The notes under the pieces are model-generated. The model did no database searches, was not told the DNA's origin, and saw nothing but the letters and a program-made list of their open reading frames with translations. A DNA stretch of 64,000 nucleotides. It comes from Liriodendron chinense. Taxonomy: Eukaryota > Streptophyta > Magnoliopsida > Magnoliales > Magnoliaceae. Shown here piece after piece: positions 1 through 12,100 of this stretch. Where the stretch lies: NCBI GenBank assembly GCA_003013855.2, contig ML058447.1, positions 4,898,001 through 4,962,000 on the forward strand, given 5' to 3'. A program made the position numbers and the translations under genes. The number at the start of each line of letters is the position of its first letter. The first letter of the stretch is position 1.

Positions 1-316
1 AGGCCCAACAAACAAATAAACAGAACCTACACTTGGATTATCAGGCATATCAGCAGTCCCGAATTGGAGTCCCTTCTAACATCTTTCATGTAATTTCCAC
101 CACCAGGCACAACAGATCACCGAAAAGTGGGCCCAATAAAGCTCAATTTAACATTGTATATTTCCTCCATGTGGAATCCACGTGAAGTCCTCCCACATAA
201 AAGTCATGGAATGTTAAAAAGATTGGTACATGGCATAGGAAAGAAATCATCTTAACACAGCAAAAAACAGCTCACTAAACATAAATGAAAACAGAAGTTC
301 TAAAAATACCTGCTTT
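1..316. other. 3' flank of the S20 gene, no gene seen
   Basis: AT-rich sequence just downstream of the S20 stop codon (minus-strand gene). It should hold the 3' UTR and poly(A) site, but I could not pick a single convincing signal. I see no repeat or coding pattern here. Confidence 0.4.
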
Positions 317-3300
317 TTAGACGGTTGCAGCAGGAGTGTACCAGCCATGGTGGATCTCCACAACCTTCTTTCTCCTCGCCAGACGTGACTTTCTGTGTGC
401 TCCTGTGTTCCTGTGCAGTGTGCCAGCTTTCACTGCCTTATCGATGGCTGAGTATGCTTCCGCTATTAGCTTTTCGATTGGAAGGATTTCTTCTGCCTGC
501 ACTTCTGTCTTCTTCTTCAATGCATCTAGTGATTCAAACACCTTGAACAGACCAATAAACACATGTGTGCATCAAAGCTTCCTTCTTTCCCTTCTTCCAT
601 TGTCATTGAATAAAAACAAAGAAATGGAACTGATAATGAAAGAGAACAAATAGAAGCCCAATTCTGTATCATAGTAACATATACTCAATTCAATCAACCA
701 CATTCAATGCTCAGTGGGGTTTGGAGGATGCATGTGTAAGTGGCAGGAAAAGACATTTTGGGGAATTTAAAAAGGGAAAGAAATAAGATTGGTGCACACG
801 ACGAACTTATGCTATCAGTAAAATATGCAGCTTCCCTTCCACATACCTCTTCAGTCGCTCTTGGGTCCCAACTGATATAGGAAAGGCTTCAACCGTTCTC
901 AGTATACAATGACTGAGAGATTGGCCATGCATGGTGCAAAGAAAGTATATTCGTGTTAAGGATCTGCTCGACTATAATTCTTTCTATAGAGTCTTTAGGT
1001 CATGCATTTAGGCTTTTGCCTTTCATTTCTGGTATTATGAATTAACAAATATTTCTCATTGCTGATCAAAATCAAGAGGTAAGACGTGTGTGACACATTT
1101 TGACAATGATCGAAATAAATATGCCTAGAAACTAGAAAATTTTCTTTATTGAGCATCTCTTGAACATTAAAGTAACACCAGAAGTGCACATCCAACATCA
1201 TCACATGCCAACCAGGGTATAAGATTCATCTTTACTGATAGCTTTGGAAGAAAAGTGTGACATCCCCTTCACTGCACTTGATCTCTATGGTAGTTAATTT
1301 ATCCCATAGAAAGGGGCATGCACTGTAATATGCTTGACACTTTTACAAAAGAGCAGATCTAGAATACTTAGTGAAGTTACAGCTAAACCATTTCTCCATG
1401 TACATATATAGGACTGGCAAAAACCCCCTGATTCCAGATTCTGAACAGCTTCTAATTGGATTTATTGTCTCCTGCTAATTAGTTGACTATATGGTAATTT
1501 GCTCCTGGAAGCGATTTCCTTTTGAAATCCACCAAATATCTTCAGCAATTCTCTACGTAATCTTTCACATCACTCATAGATCAGCATCAGTGCACCATTA
1601 ATTCTATCTGTGACATATACCTATATCCGACTGGCTCCCCCTTGCATAACACACAAACCTAACCCATCAAGGATGATGCTATTATCGAAGAGAAGATGTA
1701 CCAAGTTATGGCATCAATAGCAAGCCTAATTTGTGCCAGGAAACATGAGATTGACCAGACTCATCATTGAAGGCAGCCAACCTAGGCAAAAAATGTTCTC
1801 ATGACTAGAGGTGAGCACGAGCCGAGCTGAGCCCTGCTCGAGCTCGGCTTGCTCAATGACCACCCTAGCTCGTGTTCGGCTCAGGCTCGGGCTTCAAGCT
1901 GGACTGACATGTTCGAGCTAGCTCGACCGAGCTTTCGAGCGAGTTCGAGCCCAATTTGAGCCTGAGTTCGAGCCTGGTAGGCCCAGCCCAAAAGACGGGC
2001 TATAAAACTGTTTAAAATTGGGCCCAAATGCAACCCAAAGCCCATTGACACCCCCTCTTACTTTAATAGAGAGCTGAATCTCTCATTTCTTTATTCGCTT
2101 CCGATGTGGGACTAAAAAATATAGTTTTTAAATTTTTTACAAGTGAGTCATCCGAGCCGAGCCGAGCCAAGCCGAGCCGAATCGAGCTTCAATCGAGCCG
2201 AACTTCTAGCCAAGCCGAATCGAGCTTGGGTTAGCTCGAGCTCGGCTTGAAAATCATTTCGAGCTTGGAAAAATGGCTCGGCTTGGTTCGAATCTAGCCT
2301 TCGAATCAAGCTAAATTGAGCTGGTTCGAGCCGAGTCAAGCGAGCTAACTGAGCTGGCTTTGCTCGTGCTCAGCTCTACTCATGACAAGGGCCCTAGCTC
2401 TGGAAGTTTTGAATGATCCACAAAGGTTTTATGTTAGCACAACTTGAGAGTGGGCAACAGCTAGGAATCCCTATGGGCATCAAAGTCGAAGCAATTCCAT
2501 GGAAAAAAATCCTTTAAAGAGAAAATTTAAAACCATAAGAGATACACTCAAATCATAAACCCACAAGTTCACTATTAGTAGTTCAATTATGATGCTTAAG
2601 CTAATAGTTAGCATTTTAGCTTGTATAGATAGATTGAGATGATTTCAAATTGCAACAAACCACAACATCCTATTGGCCCACGACTACAAGCATACAAATA
2701 AGAAAGAATTAAGGTAGCCTTTTTGGTAACCACAAAAAAATTGCATCCCAATAGGATATTCTAGACACATTTGTTCAAGTAAGGCCTATCTAGATAGGTT
2801 TGCATGGATAGGCTATTCTATTGTCTTAGCTATTATTTGTCAAACACCTTAGAATAGGAATTGATGGAGAAGCACATGTAGCACGCATATGCATTTGGCA
2901 CATTAGCACATGTGGACATATAGGCGTAGGTAGATGATAGTCGCACATGTGTGTCACTCATGTGGGATGCATTGGCACGCGTGGGGTGTTGAAAGTTGGA
3001 TGGGACGTATGTGAAGTGCCTAAAGATGGATGTTCTCAATTATGGCACATTAGTAGATGGGTCATATGTACAAAAAATAATACACCACCATGTACCCTAA
3101 TGAAGATATGCTTAAAACAACTCCATGTTCAACTCAGTTTATACAAGGTAACAATCAATTTTTTTAGATAGTCCTATTATCAATTTTATAAGAATTGGTG
3201 CCAAGTATATTTAACAACCATAAACGGACATCCGTCTCCAAAATGAGCAGCCCTCCTTATATCAGCTCAAGAACCAACCTTTGCTAAATCGCCAACCTTC

Positions 3301-3891
3301 TTTAAGTTTTCTTGTTTCAGATATGAGATTCGGGTTGCTATTATTTTGTCTGAAATTATGGTTACATTACTAAGTTGTAATGTAAAGATTTATACTTTGC
3401 TCTATGCAATAGCATGTATATAATATAATGCTATGCACGTGGGATTTACAATAGTTGCATTCATCATTTCATATATAAAATCATAAATATCAATTCGTAT
3501 TATAGAACTATGACTCATACCCAGTTTATATAAATTACAAATATCAATTTGTAGTTTAAAATTATATATGGCATAGCATGTACCTCTTCCCGTACCACAT
3601 TCTAGAGGGACCCACAATCCAAGTAACCATACTAGAAACATTCTAGCTAATTTGCATTGATGGATAGGATGAAGCCATGTGGCATTCATCAAAAGGTTGG
3701 GAATACTCGCAGCTGAGTCTGGCTTTCTCATTGGAGCAGCATCACATACAATAGACTGACGGCGTGGGGATCCCTCGATTGGCCTCATCGATAGACCCCC
3801 TAAAGGCCCAAAAATTGCAATATTCTATAAGATTTGGATTGTAGTCGGATTCATATTGGGAAAGAAGGAAAACCCAGAAACGGATAAATGC

Positions 3892-3965
<74 letters not shown>

Positions 3966-4136
3966 TTGAGAAAATCATGTTGGGAGAGGGAGAGAATGTT
4001 GGACAAGCTCAGAGAAGAGAAAGAAGAGCTGCTGTTGTTGCTGATGGTGGATAAAAAGGATTTGGGTTTGTTGCTAATGCTGCTGCTGCTGGGAAGATCA
4101 ATTACAGATGAAAAGAAGCAGTGATGGAGAAGGAGA

Positions 4137-4187
<51 letters not shown>

Positions 4188-7100
4188 CTGGAATTGCTAC
4201 AGTACCTTATCCCCTTCTTTAACAGGACGAATGGCACACTGCGCATGGGAGCAGATTCAGTCAGGTGGGGGTAACACCGACTTCGGTCAGGCCATGACCG
4301 TGGGCCCACCTTCATGTATGTGTTGTATATCCACTCCGTCCATCCATTTTATTAAAGATTATTTTAGCGCATGAACCCAAAAATTGAGGTAAAAGTCTAA
4401 GTTGGACCGCACCACTGAAAATAGTGGTGATTAAACTTCCACCCTTAAAATTTCCTAGGGCCCACCGTAATGTTTATTTTCCATCCAACCTGTTGATAAG
4501 ATCAAACGGACCTTGATTAAGGTAAAACACAAATATCAGCTTGATCTAAAAAATTCATGGCTCACAATTTTTAACCACTGTTTCCAGTATTGTGGTCCGA
4601 CTGAGATTTTGATCTCCTTTATTTTTGGGTCCATGCCATAAAATGAGCTGGAAAAAATGGATGGACAGTGTGGATATACATAACACATACATCAAGTTGG
4701 GCCCCACGGTCACGGCCTGACCGAACTCCGTATCACCCCCACCTGACCGAATCCGCTCCCACTACGCATAGCGCATAGCTTGAAAGAGATCCAGCTTGCA
4801 AGGCACTCGCCATGAGGCTCGAGCAATCTGTTCGCCCCTTCTGCCATGCCATGCGATAATCCAGACTGCTCATCTAGAATCTCCCATAGTGGATGCTCCA
4901 TACGGTAAATATCTCACTCATCAGAGATCTCTTCAACTAATACAACGTGACTTACAATTTTTTTAGATAGTCCTATTATCAATTTTATAAGAATTGGTGC
5001 CGAGTATATTTAACAACCATAAACTGACATTTTAATGATATTGTAAACAAGTCAACCAGCCAACCAATTGTTAGCCACATTGGAAGGTAGAGTAAGAAGT
5101 CTTCTATCACTCAAGACTCAATTCCTTATAAGTTTCTAAGTCTGTCTCCGAAATGAGCAGCCCTCCTTATGTCAGCTCAAGAACCAATCTTTGCTAAATC
5201 GCCAACCCTCTCTAAGTTTTTTTGTTTCAGATATGCGATTCGGGTTGCTATTTTTCCATCTGAAATTATGGTTACATTACTAAGTTGTAATGTAAAGATT
5301 TATACTTTGTTCTATGCAATAGCATGTATATAATATAATGCTATGCACATGGGATTTACAATAGTAGCATTCATCAATTCATATATAAAATCATAAATAT
5401 CAATTCGTATTATAGAACTATGACTCATACCCAGTTTATATAAATTGCAAATATCAATTTGTAGTATAAAACCATATATGGCATAGCATGTACCTCTTCC
5501 CATACCACATTCTAGAGGGACCCACGATCCAAGTAACCTTACTAGGAACATTCTAGCTAATTTGCATTGATGGATAGGATGAAGCCATGTGGCATTCATC
5601 AAAAGGTTGGGAATACTCTAGAATCTGTCTAGATAACTCACCACTCATCTAGCTAAAAGAATCCACTAGAGAACTATGGAAACTTCTTCCCAACACCAAT
5701 CTAGATGATTCTAGTTCCCTCTTTAACTTCTATACTCTTCTACTATGAACATACCTCTCTATGTATGTACAAAATGAGCCAAAAATGCCGAGTCCATGGA
5801 TTAGCCTCTTTCAAATGTTTGGGGCGTGACAATCTAAACTATTTATGATTTTTTTTTTTGTTGGAAAGGAGACAATCTCCACTAAACGATCTTTTGTGTC
5901 GGATAGTTTAACTGACAAAGTGCTGTCTTGCTTCCATCCATATGTGGAATGAGTAGTTGCACCATGGTTGTCCTCGCCTCCAACAATCCCATCCTTTGGT
6001 CCTTGCTTCATCACATAGAATCCATCATCCATTATGATTATGAAGCCATCTTTTCAAATCTCTTAGTTCTCCCTTTGTGACCCAATCTCGTTAGGCCATT
6101 TCCCTTTTGAGTCATGCACCAACCATTCCTTGATGTGATTGGACACGCCTCACATCAGTCGGCTAACTACAGTTATCCCCTCTAGCTTATGTGAACCCTC
6201 CCACTCGAGGAAATGGTTATCCCACCATGCTCCCATATCGTTCACAAGGGTTTTTCATCATTGTCTCATAGGCAATTGTTAAAGTGTTTATCTGTGATTT
6301 GTCAAAATACTTGGCCACAGATTCCAATAAAATTAATGATAGAACTATCCAAAAATTTCACTGTTACCTCATCATATAAGCAATAATTTAGACAGAATCG
6401 CTTTAGGCTATCCTCCGCATAGTATATGGTGCAGTATTAATTTTTGTACACATGCGTGTCACATTGTTGCATGTACCAATGTGCCACAAGTGAGACCATC
6501 CATCTTCAAGCACCCTACATATGCCACATCCAACCTTCAAGCGCCCACGTGTTGCATGTGCCAATGTGCCCATGTGTATGCCACAAGTGCCATTGTACTT
6601 CTTCAGGCATCCATGGGTGCCAAATGTGCCACGATGCATCTTCAAGTGACCCACATGTGAATGTGCCACTATCAATCTACATGTGTTGCATGTCCAAATG
6701 TGCGAATGTGTCAATGTATATAATCACTACATGTACTTGTCCATCTATCCCATTCTAAGGTGGTTGGCAAACAACAACTAAGACAATGGAATAGTATGTC
6801 AATGTCTGATGTATCCAAATACGTCTCTCCAAGAAAGATCTATCAAGATTAGCCTATCAAAACATTGCTCAGATGGTTATCAAATGAGCCCTTAGGCTGC
6901 ACTCGAAATGAATTCCAAGGATTAACCTAATAACATGGAAATGACTACAAGTATAATTTCACCTTCTTGATAACTCACATTGAGGGTCTAGGTTCCGACT
7001 GAATTGCAATGGCATTACTTTCAAGTTTGACATGAAAGGAAGGTAATTGCAATTTGGGGACTCTTCCTAATTATGAATACTTGGAAACATCGCTAAAATT

Positions 7101-7913
7101 TGGTCATTCCTCACGTTTAAACTGACTGTTTGCATTCGTATTCAATTGTGCATCCGATTGAAGCCTTTTCGCAATATTATATTGAACTGCAATAATCAGT
7201 CCAGTGAGGTGGACTAGGTTCTAAGTTGCAATTGTGTTACTTTCCAGTTGGGGCCAAAAGGAACATGACTGCAGCCCAAGACCCATTTACTCACTACAAA
7301 TACAAGGAAAAAACATTGGCACTCCTCTCATTTAAACTGAATGTTCGCAATTCAATTCACTTATTCATTCAAACATGTCTTAACTCTTGAAGAATTGGGA
7401 GATCAATCAGCCTAATTTGGTGCAACCAAACACACCCTTAACTAAATCTATCCACCCTTCCACAATTCAATTCACTTTGTTCAAACAAAACTACAATATA
7501 CACGGCAGAAAACACTACTCCATCAGATTCATAGAAAAGGGCAGGACTTAAACACTATTTTTACAAAATCCCCACCCCACAGAGAAAAAAGAAGAAGACA
7601 CATTTCACAAAAATGCGATTGACCTAAACAAGCATACACAAAAGAATTACCTTCTTCATCCGGGTCTTAACCTCAGATTTTTTGGCCTTGTTATAGAGAC
7701 GCCTTTTCTCTGCCTGGCGAGCTCTCTTTGCAGCTGAGTCTGGCTTTTTCGTTGGAGCAGCATCACATACAATAGACCGACGGCGTGGGGATCCCTCGAT
7801 TGGCCTCATCGATAGACCCCCTAAAAGACCCAAAAATTGCAATTTTTTATAAGATTTGGGTTGTAGTTGGATTCATATTGGGAAAGAAGGAAAACCCAGA
7901 AACGGATAAATGC

Positions 7914-7992
<79 letters not shown>

Positions 7993-8158
7993 TTTGAGAA
8001 AATCATATTGGGAGAGGGAGAGATTGTTGGAGAAGCTCAGAGAAGAGAAAGAAGAGCTGCTGCTGCTGATGGAGGATAAAGAGGATTTGGGTTTGTTGCT
8101 AATGCTGCTGCTGGGAAGAGCAATTACAGGTGAAGAGAAGCAGTGACGGAGAAGGAGA

Positions 8159-8163
<5 letters not shown>
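317..8163 (-). CDS. RPS20: Plastid 30S ribosomal protein S20 (bS20c), nuclear gene, 3 exons
   Basis: Structural protein of the small subunit of the chloroplast ribosome; bS20 binds 16S rRNA during early 30S assembly. Exons: 8163-7992, 7820-7651 and 541-317, giving 188 aa. All junctions are GT-AG and the phases agree (172+170 nt, then phase 0). Exon 1 encodes a Ser-rich, acid-poor transit peptide (MALLLRHC... FLKG). Exon 2 encodes the basic helix containing KRARQAEKRRLYNKAKKSE. Exon 3 encodes the conserved C-terminus (LPIEKLIAEAYSAIDKA, LHRNTGAHRKSRLARRKK, HHGWYTP). The length fits plant plastid S20. The start is the first in-frame ATG, right after a GA-rich leader. Intron 1 (7991-7821) begins with a (CT)n tract. 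Intron 2 (7650-542) is 7.1 kb, full of repeats, and contains a broken duplicate of exons 1-2. Only about 90 bp separate the ATG from nested transposons, so the promoter must be very short or transposon-derived. Confidence 0.93.
1806..2378. mobile_element. hAT-type MITE, 573 bp, with 8-bp target duplication
   Basis: The ends are inverted repeats: tagaggtgagcacgagc on the left and the complement of tagagctgagcacgagc on the right (16 of 17 match). The element is flanked by the 8-bp direct repeat ctcatgac (1798-1805 and 2379-2386). An 8-bp duplication with TAG-starting ends is the hAT signature. The interior is dominated by GAGCTCGGCT-like short repeats in both orientations and an AT-rich centre; no transposase is seen. 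It lies in intron 2 of the S20 gene. Confidence 0.85.
2700..3150 (+). repeat. Dispersed repeat W, copy 1 (inverted relative to 6400-6890)
   Basis: CATG-rich sequence (cacatgt, gcacatgtg, gtggacat). Its reverse complement reappears at 6400-6890, sharing the order of blocks such as a caaacacct-type end, cacatgtgg, gttggatg and gtacaaaaa(t)aat. Probably two decayed copies of one transposon; termini were not resolved. Confidence 0.5.
3157..3708. repeat. Duplicated block X, copy 1 (intron 2 of S20)
   Basis: Matches 4956-5618 almost base for base, starting at caatttttttagatag and ending at gggaatactc. Copy 1 lacks about 110 bp present in copy 2 (near 5033-5145). Together with 3709-4955 and 7730-12565 it is best read as one unit of an old tandem duplication. 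Confidence 0.75.
3709..4141 (-). pseudogene. Truncated duplicate of S20 exon 1 and part of exon 2
   Basis: Minus-strand copy of the S20 transit-peptide exon (4141-3964, with the AAAG|GT donor kept) and of the first ~90 nt of exon 2 (3799-3709, acceptor TTTAG kept). It follows the true gene up to Asp-Ser-Ala-Ala, then runs into unrelated block X at 3708. The RNA-binding helix and exon 2 donor are therefore missing. Several substitutions are present (for example RHCFSS to HHCFFS), but exon 1' is still open. It lies inside intron 2 of the live gene, so it cannot make S20. It could still act as a decoy promoter or first exon. Confidence 0.85.
3895..3962. repeat. (GA)n microsatellite in duplicate intron 1
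   Basis: An uninterrupted GA run immediately downstream (in gene sense) of the duplicated exon 1 donor. It matches the equivalent tract at 7917-7988 in the live gene. Confidence 0.95.
4141..4184. repeat. (TC)n microsatellite in duplicate 5' leader
   Basis: TC run directly upstream of the duplicated S20 ATG. The live gene has a shorter version at 8163-8194. Confidence 0.95.
4247..4760. mobile_element. Mutator-like foldback MITE with 9-bp target duplication
   Basis: 514 bp element whose two ends pair for about 110 bp (gggagcagattcagtcagg at the left, its near complement ending gctccc at the right). It is flanked by actgcgcat and actacgcat (4238-4246, 4761-4769; 8 of 9 match). Long inverted ends plus a 9-bp duplication fit a non-autonomous MULE. 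The centre carries the window's shared foldback core (gtgggcccacc, ccgtccatcca). It lies just upstream of the duplicate S20 exon 1. Confidence 0.85.
4956..5618. repeat. Duplicated block X, copy 2
   Basis: Second copy of 3157-3708, about 110 bp longer. The junction with the preceding duplicated promoter block falls at the shared bases caattt, which suggests a tandem-duplication breakpoint. Confidence 0.75.
5619..7650. other. S20 intron 2 sequence, no gene; includes repeat W copy 2
   Basis: No coding pattern is seen. 6400-6890 holds the inverted copy of repeat W. 6890-7450 has a 'ttgcaattgcattacttt' style low-complexity repeat that recurs at 15930-16160 in an NSL1 intron. This block is the part missing from the first duplication unit. 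Confidence 0.5.
7917..7988. repeat. (GA)n microsatellite at the S20 intron 1 donor
   Basis: Read in gene sense this is a (CT)n tract starting four bases after the exon 1 donor GT, so almost half of the 171-nt intron is CT. Confidence 0.95.
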
Positions 8164-8195
<32 letters not shown>

Positions 8196-8257
8196 AAACT
8201 GGAATTGTAGAGTACCTTATCCCCTTCTTTAACGGACGAATGGCGCACTGCGCAGAC

Positions 8258-8635
8258 AAAAATTTTGCTACACCCACGAGTTAGCTACGCTAGCTACACC
8301 GGGTGTACGAATGACCCCACCATGATGTATGTGTTATATCCACGCCGTCCATTCATTTTTTGAGATCATTTTAGGGCAAGATACCAAAACTGAGGCAGAT
8401 CAGACACTCAAGTGGGCTCAAGAAATTTTTTAATGGTTAGCATTCAATTCTCACTATTTTCTTTGCTGGGTTTACTTGAGCTTTGGATCTGCCTCAGTTT
8501 TGGTGTCATGCCGTAAAATGATCTCACGAAATGGATGGACGGCATGGATAACACATACATCGTGGTGGGGTCATTCGTACACCCGGTGTAGCTAGCGTAG
8601 CTAAGTAGCTAACTCGTGGGTGTAGCAAAAATTTT
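8258..8635. mobile_element. Foldback MITE, 'tttgctacaccc' end type
   Basis: About 378 bp whose two arms pair for roughly 130 bp: aaaattttgctacaccca... on the left and its complement ending tagcaaaaatttt on the right. It carries the same core as the other foldback elements (ccgtccat, gatcattttagggca). No target duplication was found. It sits about 95 bp upstream of the S20 start codon. Confidence 0.8.
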
Positions 8636-8652
8636 CTCCACGGTTTGGTGGG

Positions 8653-9172
8653 GAAGCGGATCACGTACTGAGTTTAGCGTACTGAGTAAACTCTGCAGGG
8701 TCCACCGTGATTTGTGTATTTCATCCACTCCGTTCATCCATTTTAACAAATAATTTTATGGACTGAGACAAAAAATGAAGTATGTAAGAATCTTAAGTGG
8801 ACCACACCGCAGGAAACAATGTGAATTGAACCATATCGATGAAAAATTCTTGGGGGCCATGGAAGTTTTGGATCAAGCTTATATTTGTTTTTTACCTTCG
8901 TCAATGTCTGTGTGATCTTGTGAATAGGTTCGATGACAAATAAATATCACTGCAGGCCTTAGAAAGGTTTCAACGGTGGAAATCATTATACCACTGTTTC
9001 TTGTGGTATGGTCCACCTTAGTTTTGGATATGATTCAATTTTGGTTCCATTCCCTTAAATGATTTGTAGAAATGGATGGACGGTGTAGAAAAACTACAAA
9101 CATTTACAGTGAACCTAACTGAGTTTACTCAGCAGGATAAGAGCGTTCTGAGTAACTCAGGACGCAACCCGA
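8653..9172. mobile_element. Foldback MITE, 'gaagcggat..tactgagt' end type
   Basis: Left arm gaagcggat..gtactgag and a right arm ending ctcaggacgcaaccc pair imperfectly. The inner arms pair well through the shared core. Possible 9-bp flanks are tttggtggg and tttggtcag (7 of 9). It belongs to a family with 27253-27754 and 33921-34323. Confidence 0.65.
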
Positions 9173-12100
9173 TTTGGTCAGGTGGGGCCTTGACCGTGGG
9201 CCCGCCTTGATGTATGTGTTGTATATCCACTCCGTTCAACCCTTTTTTTTAATTATTATTTTAACGTATGAACCAAAAAAAATTAAGGAGTTAAAAGTCT
9301 AACGTTGCGTTTGGTAAACTGAAAAATAAGGTCTAAAAATTAATTTAAAGTGCTAAAAACTTTAAGTGCTGAATTTTAGTACTTACAAGTACTGAAAAAT
9401 CTCTTTGGTAATTTGTCTGAAAAAAGTCCTGATATCTTAAATTAAGTGCTTTTTTCACAAAAATCTGCTTAGCAAGCACAAACCATAAATGCTTGAAAAT
9501 TGGCCATTTGTCATATTTACTCCTATTATCTCAATTTTCATCTTTTATAAAGTATGAGATAAAATATGTTATTGCCATTCACATACATCTCTCAAACATA
9601 TATTTGAATTGATGGATCATGCATCGTCTTATTCTTAATAGAACAATCGTTACCCTTCGGTTAATGTCCTTGAATTGGTTTATTAAACATCTCATATTTA
9701 ATTGATAAATGCCAATTTGAAAGTTAGGATCATCTAATATTTATTTATTTATTTATTATTATTATTATTTTTGCATGGTTCATCTATAGTAGGCCCCATG
9801 TTAATAGCATTTTTTACAAGTGTGTCATGTCACTAAATTTTAATCATTCATTGCTCAACAGTTGCTACGTTAAGTAATCACGACCATCCGATTGATGGCA
9901 TTCATCACCACTTTTCCTGTGTTGTCATCCACCTAAGATTTGGATTGGCTCCTTTTTTGGTCTCATATGAATAAAACACATACATCATGGCTTGCCCCAC
10001 AAAATACTATCATATGCAATCCATATATATAACCTCCCTCGGCCATCCAAAAAATTTTAGGATGGCCCACCTTGATGTCTTTGTGAAATTTGCACTGTCC
10101 CACCATTTTACCATCTTATTTTAGGGCATGAGCCCAAAAATGACGCTGATCCAAATCTCAAGTGGACCACACTATAGGAAACAGTGGTAATTGAATGGCA
10201 ACCATTAAAAACTACTTGGGGTCACAAAAGTTTTTGGATCAAGCTGATGTTTGTGTTTTCCCACCATCCATGTCTGTGTGACCTGCTCAACCGGTTGGAT
10301 GGGAAATAAACATTAATGTAAGCCCTAGGAAGCAGATTGAAGGCTCAAGTGGACCATACCATGACAATGGGGATTGAAAGCTTACCATTGAAAACTTATT
10401 GGGGCACAAAATTTTTGAATCAAGTTGATATTTATGTTTTTCCTTTATACAGGTCCATAATGTGACGTTATAAGCAGGTTGGATGGCAAATAAACATCAC
10501 GGTGGGCCCTAAGAAGTTTTCAATGGTGTTGTCCCCTTGAGCCTTCAATCTTGCTCCTTTTTGGGCTCATGCCCTAGGATGATCTGTCAAAATGGATGGA
10601 CGGCATGGATAAAATATTTACATCACGTGTGGACCCTACAAATCCCTTGACAGGACCGTCGACTGTGGAGGCAGCACGGCAGCACCCAATTCACGCAGGC
10701 AATCCGCGTCCGCACCTAATCCGCTTCCAGTAAGCCATGTACGCCGATTTCTTGCCAAAGCCACATGGGCAGCTAGGTGCGGTCCACCGTGATGTTTGTT
10801 AGAAATCCACTCCATCCATCCTCTTTTTTAGCTCACTTCAGGACATGAGAGCAAAAATCCAAAATTCAATTGAGACACACCAGAGTAAAAATTGGAGAAA
10901 AAATGCATACCGTTGAAATCTTCTTGGGCTCCACATTGATTTTTATATTCCATTCAAACCGTCTATAAATTGTTCATAAGGTCATTGTCACTGGGATGAA
11001 ATGAAAACACAAAAGACTACATCCTGTGGCCATATGAATGTTTCAACTGTGGTTATTCAATCCCCACTGTTTCTTCTAGTGTGGCCCGCTTAAGTTTTGG
11101 ATCCACCTCATTTTTTCGTCGCATGTCATAAAATGAGCTCACAAAACGTTTGGACAGAGTGGATTTCTGATAAATATTAAATTGGGCCCCTCAGCGCATG
11201 AAGTTATGGAGAGACTTTTGGCCAGAAATCCACCTCCACAATTCTCGCCCACAATCACGGTGAGGGACAACCGTCCTACACGTGGCACAGTTCCATTAGC
11301 ACCACCATAATGTATGTGTTAGATCCATACCGTCTATCCATTTTTTTAGATCATTTTAGGTCATGACCCAAAAAACGAAACAGATCCAAAGCTCTAGTGG
11401 ACCACACCACAGAAAACAGTGGGGATTGAATGCCTAACATTGAAAACTTCTTGGGCCACATAAGTTTTGGATCAATCAAATACTTTTGTTTTCCTTTCAT
11501 CCATGTCTACATGACCTTATGAAGAGTTTTGATGACAAATAAATATCATGGTAGCCATTAAGAAGGTTTCAACAGTAGGCGTCATCATCCCCACAACCTT
11601 TTTTGGTGTGGTCCACTTGAGCTTTGGGGCTGCCTCATTTTTGGGCTCATGCGCTAAAATAATTTGCCAAACTGGATGGATGGTGTGGATACAATGCATG
11701 CATCATAATGGGGCCAAAGAGCTTTGCCATGTCAACCACCTTCCGATAGTTAGCCCCCCAAAAGCTCAAGGGTAAAGTTGCCATTTATAAAAAAGTTTAA
11801 TTCAAAATCACTTACCGCATTCCGCGTTAAGTGTTAAGTTAGAAAAGAGAAGCTTAAAAAAAGTCATATTTTTAAGTGAAAATTGAAATTAAGTGCATAA
11901 TTTTTTAGATTTACCAAACGATCTGAAATAAAAAATAAAATCACTAAAAATAACACATTTCAGTGATAAGGTCTGAAAATAAGTTTTACCAAACAGGCCC
12001 TAAGTTGGACCACACCACTGAAAATAGTGGTGATTGAACTTCCACCATTAAAATTTCCTAAGCCCACCGTAATGTTTATTTTCCATCCAACCTGTTGATA

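Noticed and set aside
3742..4315. Long SLSLSLS / RERERER proteins across the GA and CT tracts
   Set aside because: They are frame artefacts of microsatellites, in intron 1 or the leader of S20 and its duplicate.
4710..4901. Conserved block upstream of S20 as a coding exon
   Set aside because: It recurs at 12377-12500 because of the duplication, and reading frames differ between copies.
3157..5618. X-Y-X' as an LTR retrotransposon that captured S20 exons
   Set aside because: The flanking copies lack TG...CA ends, PBS, PPT and a target duplication, and Y matches 7730-12565 including intron 1, which argues for DNA-level tandem duplication.
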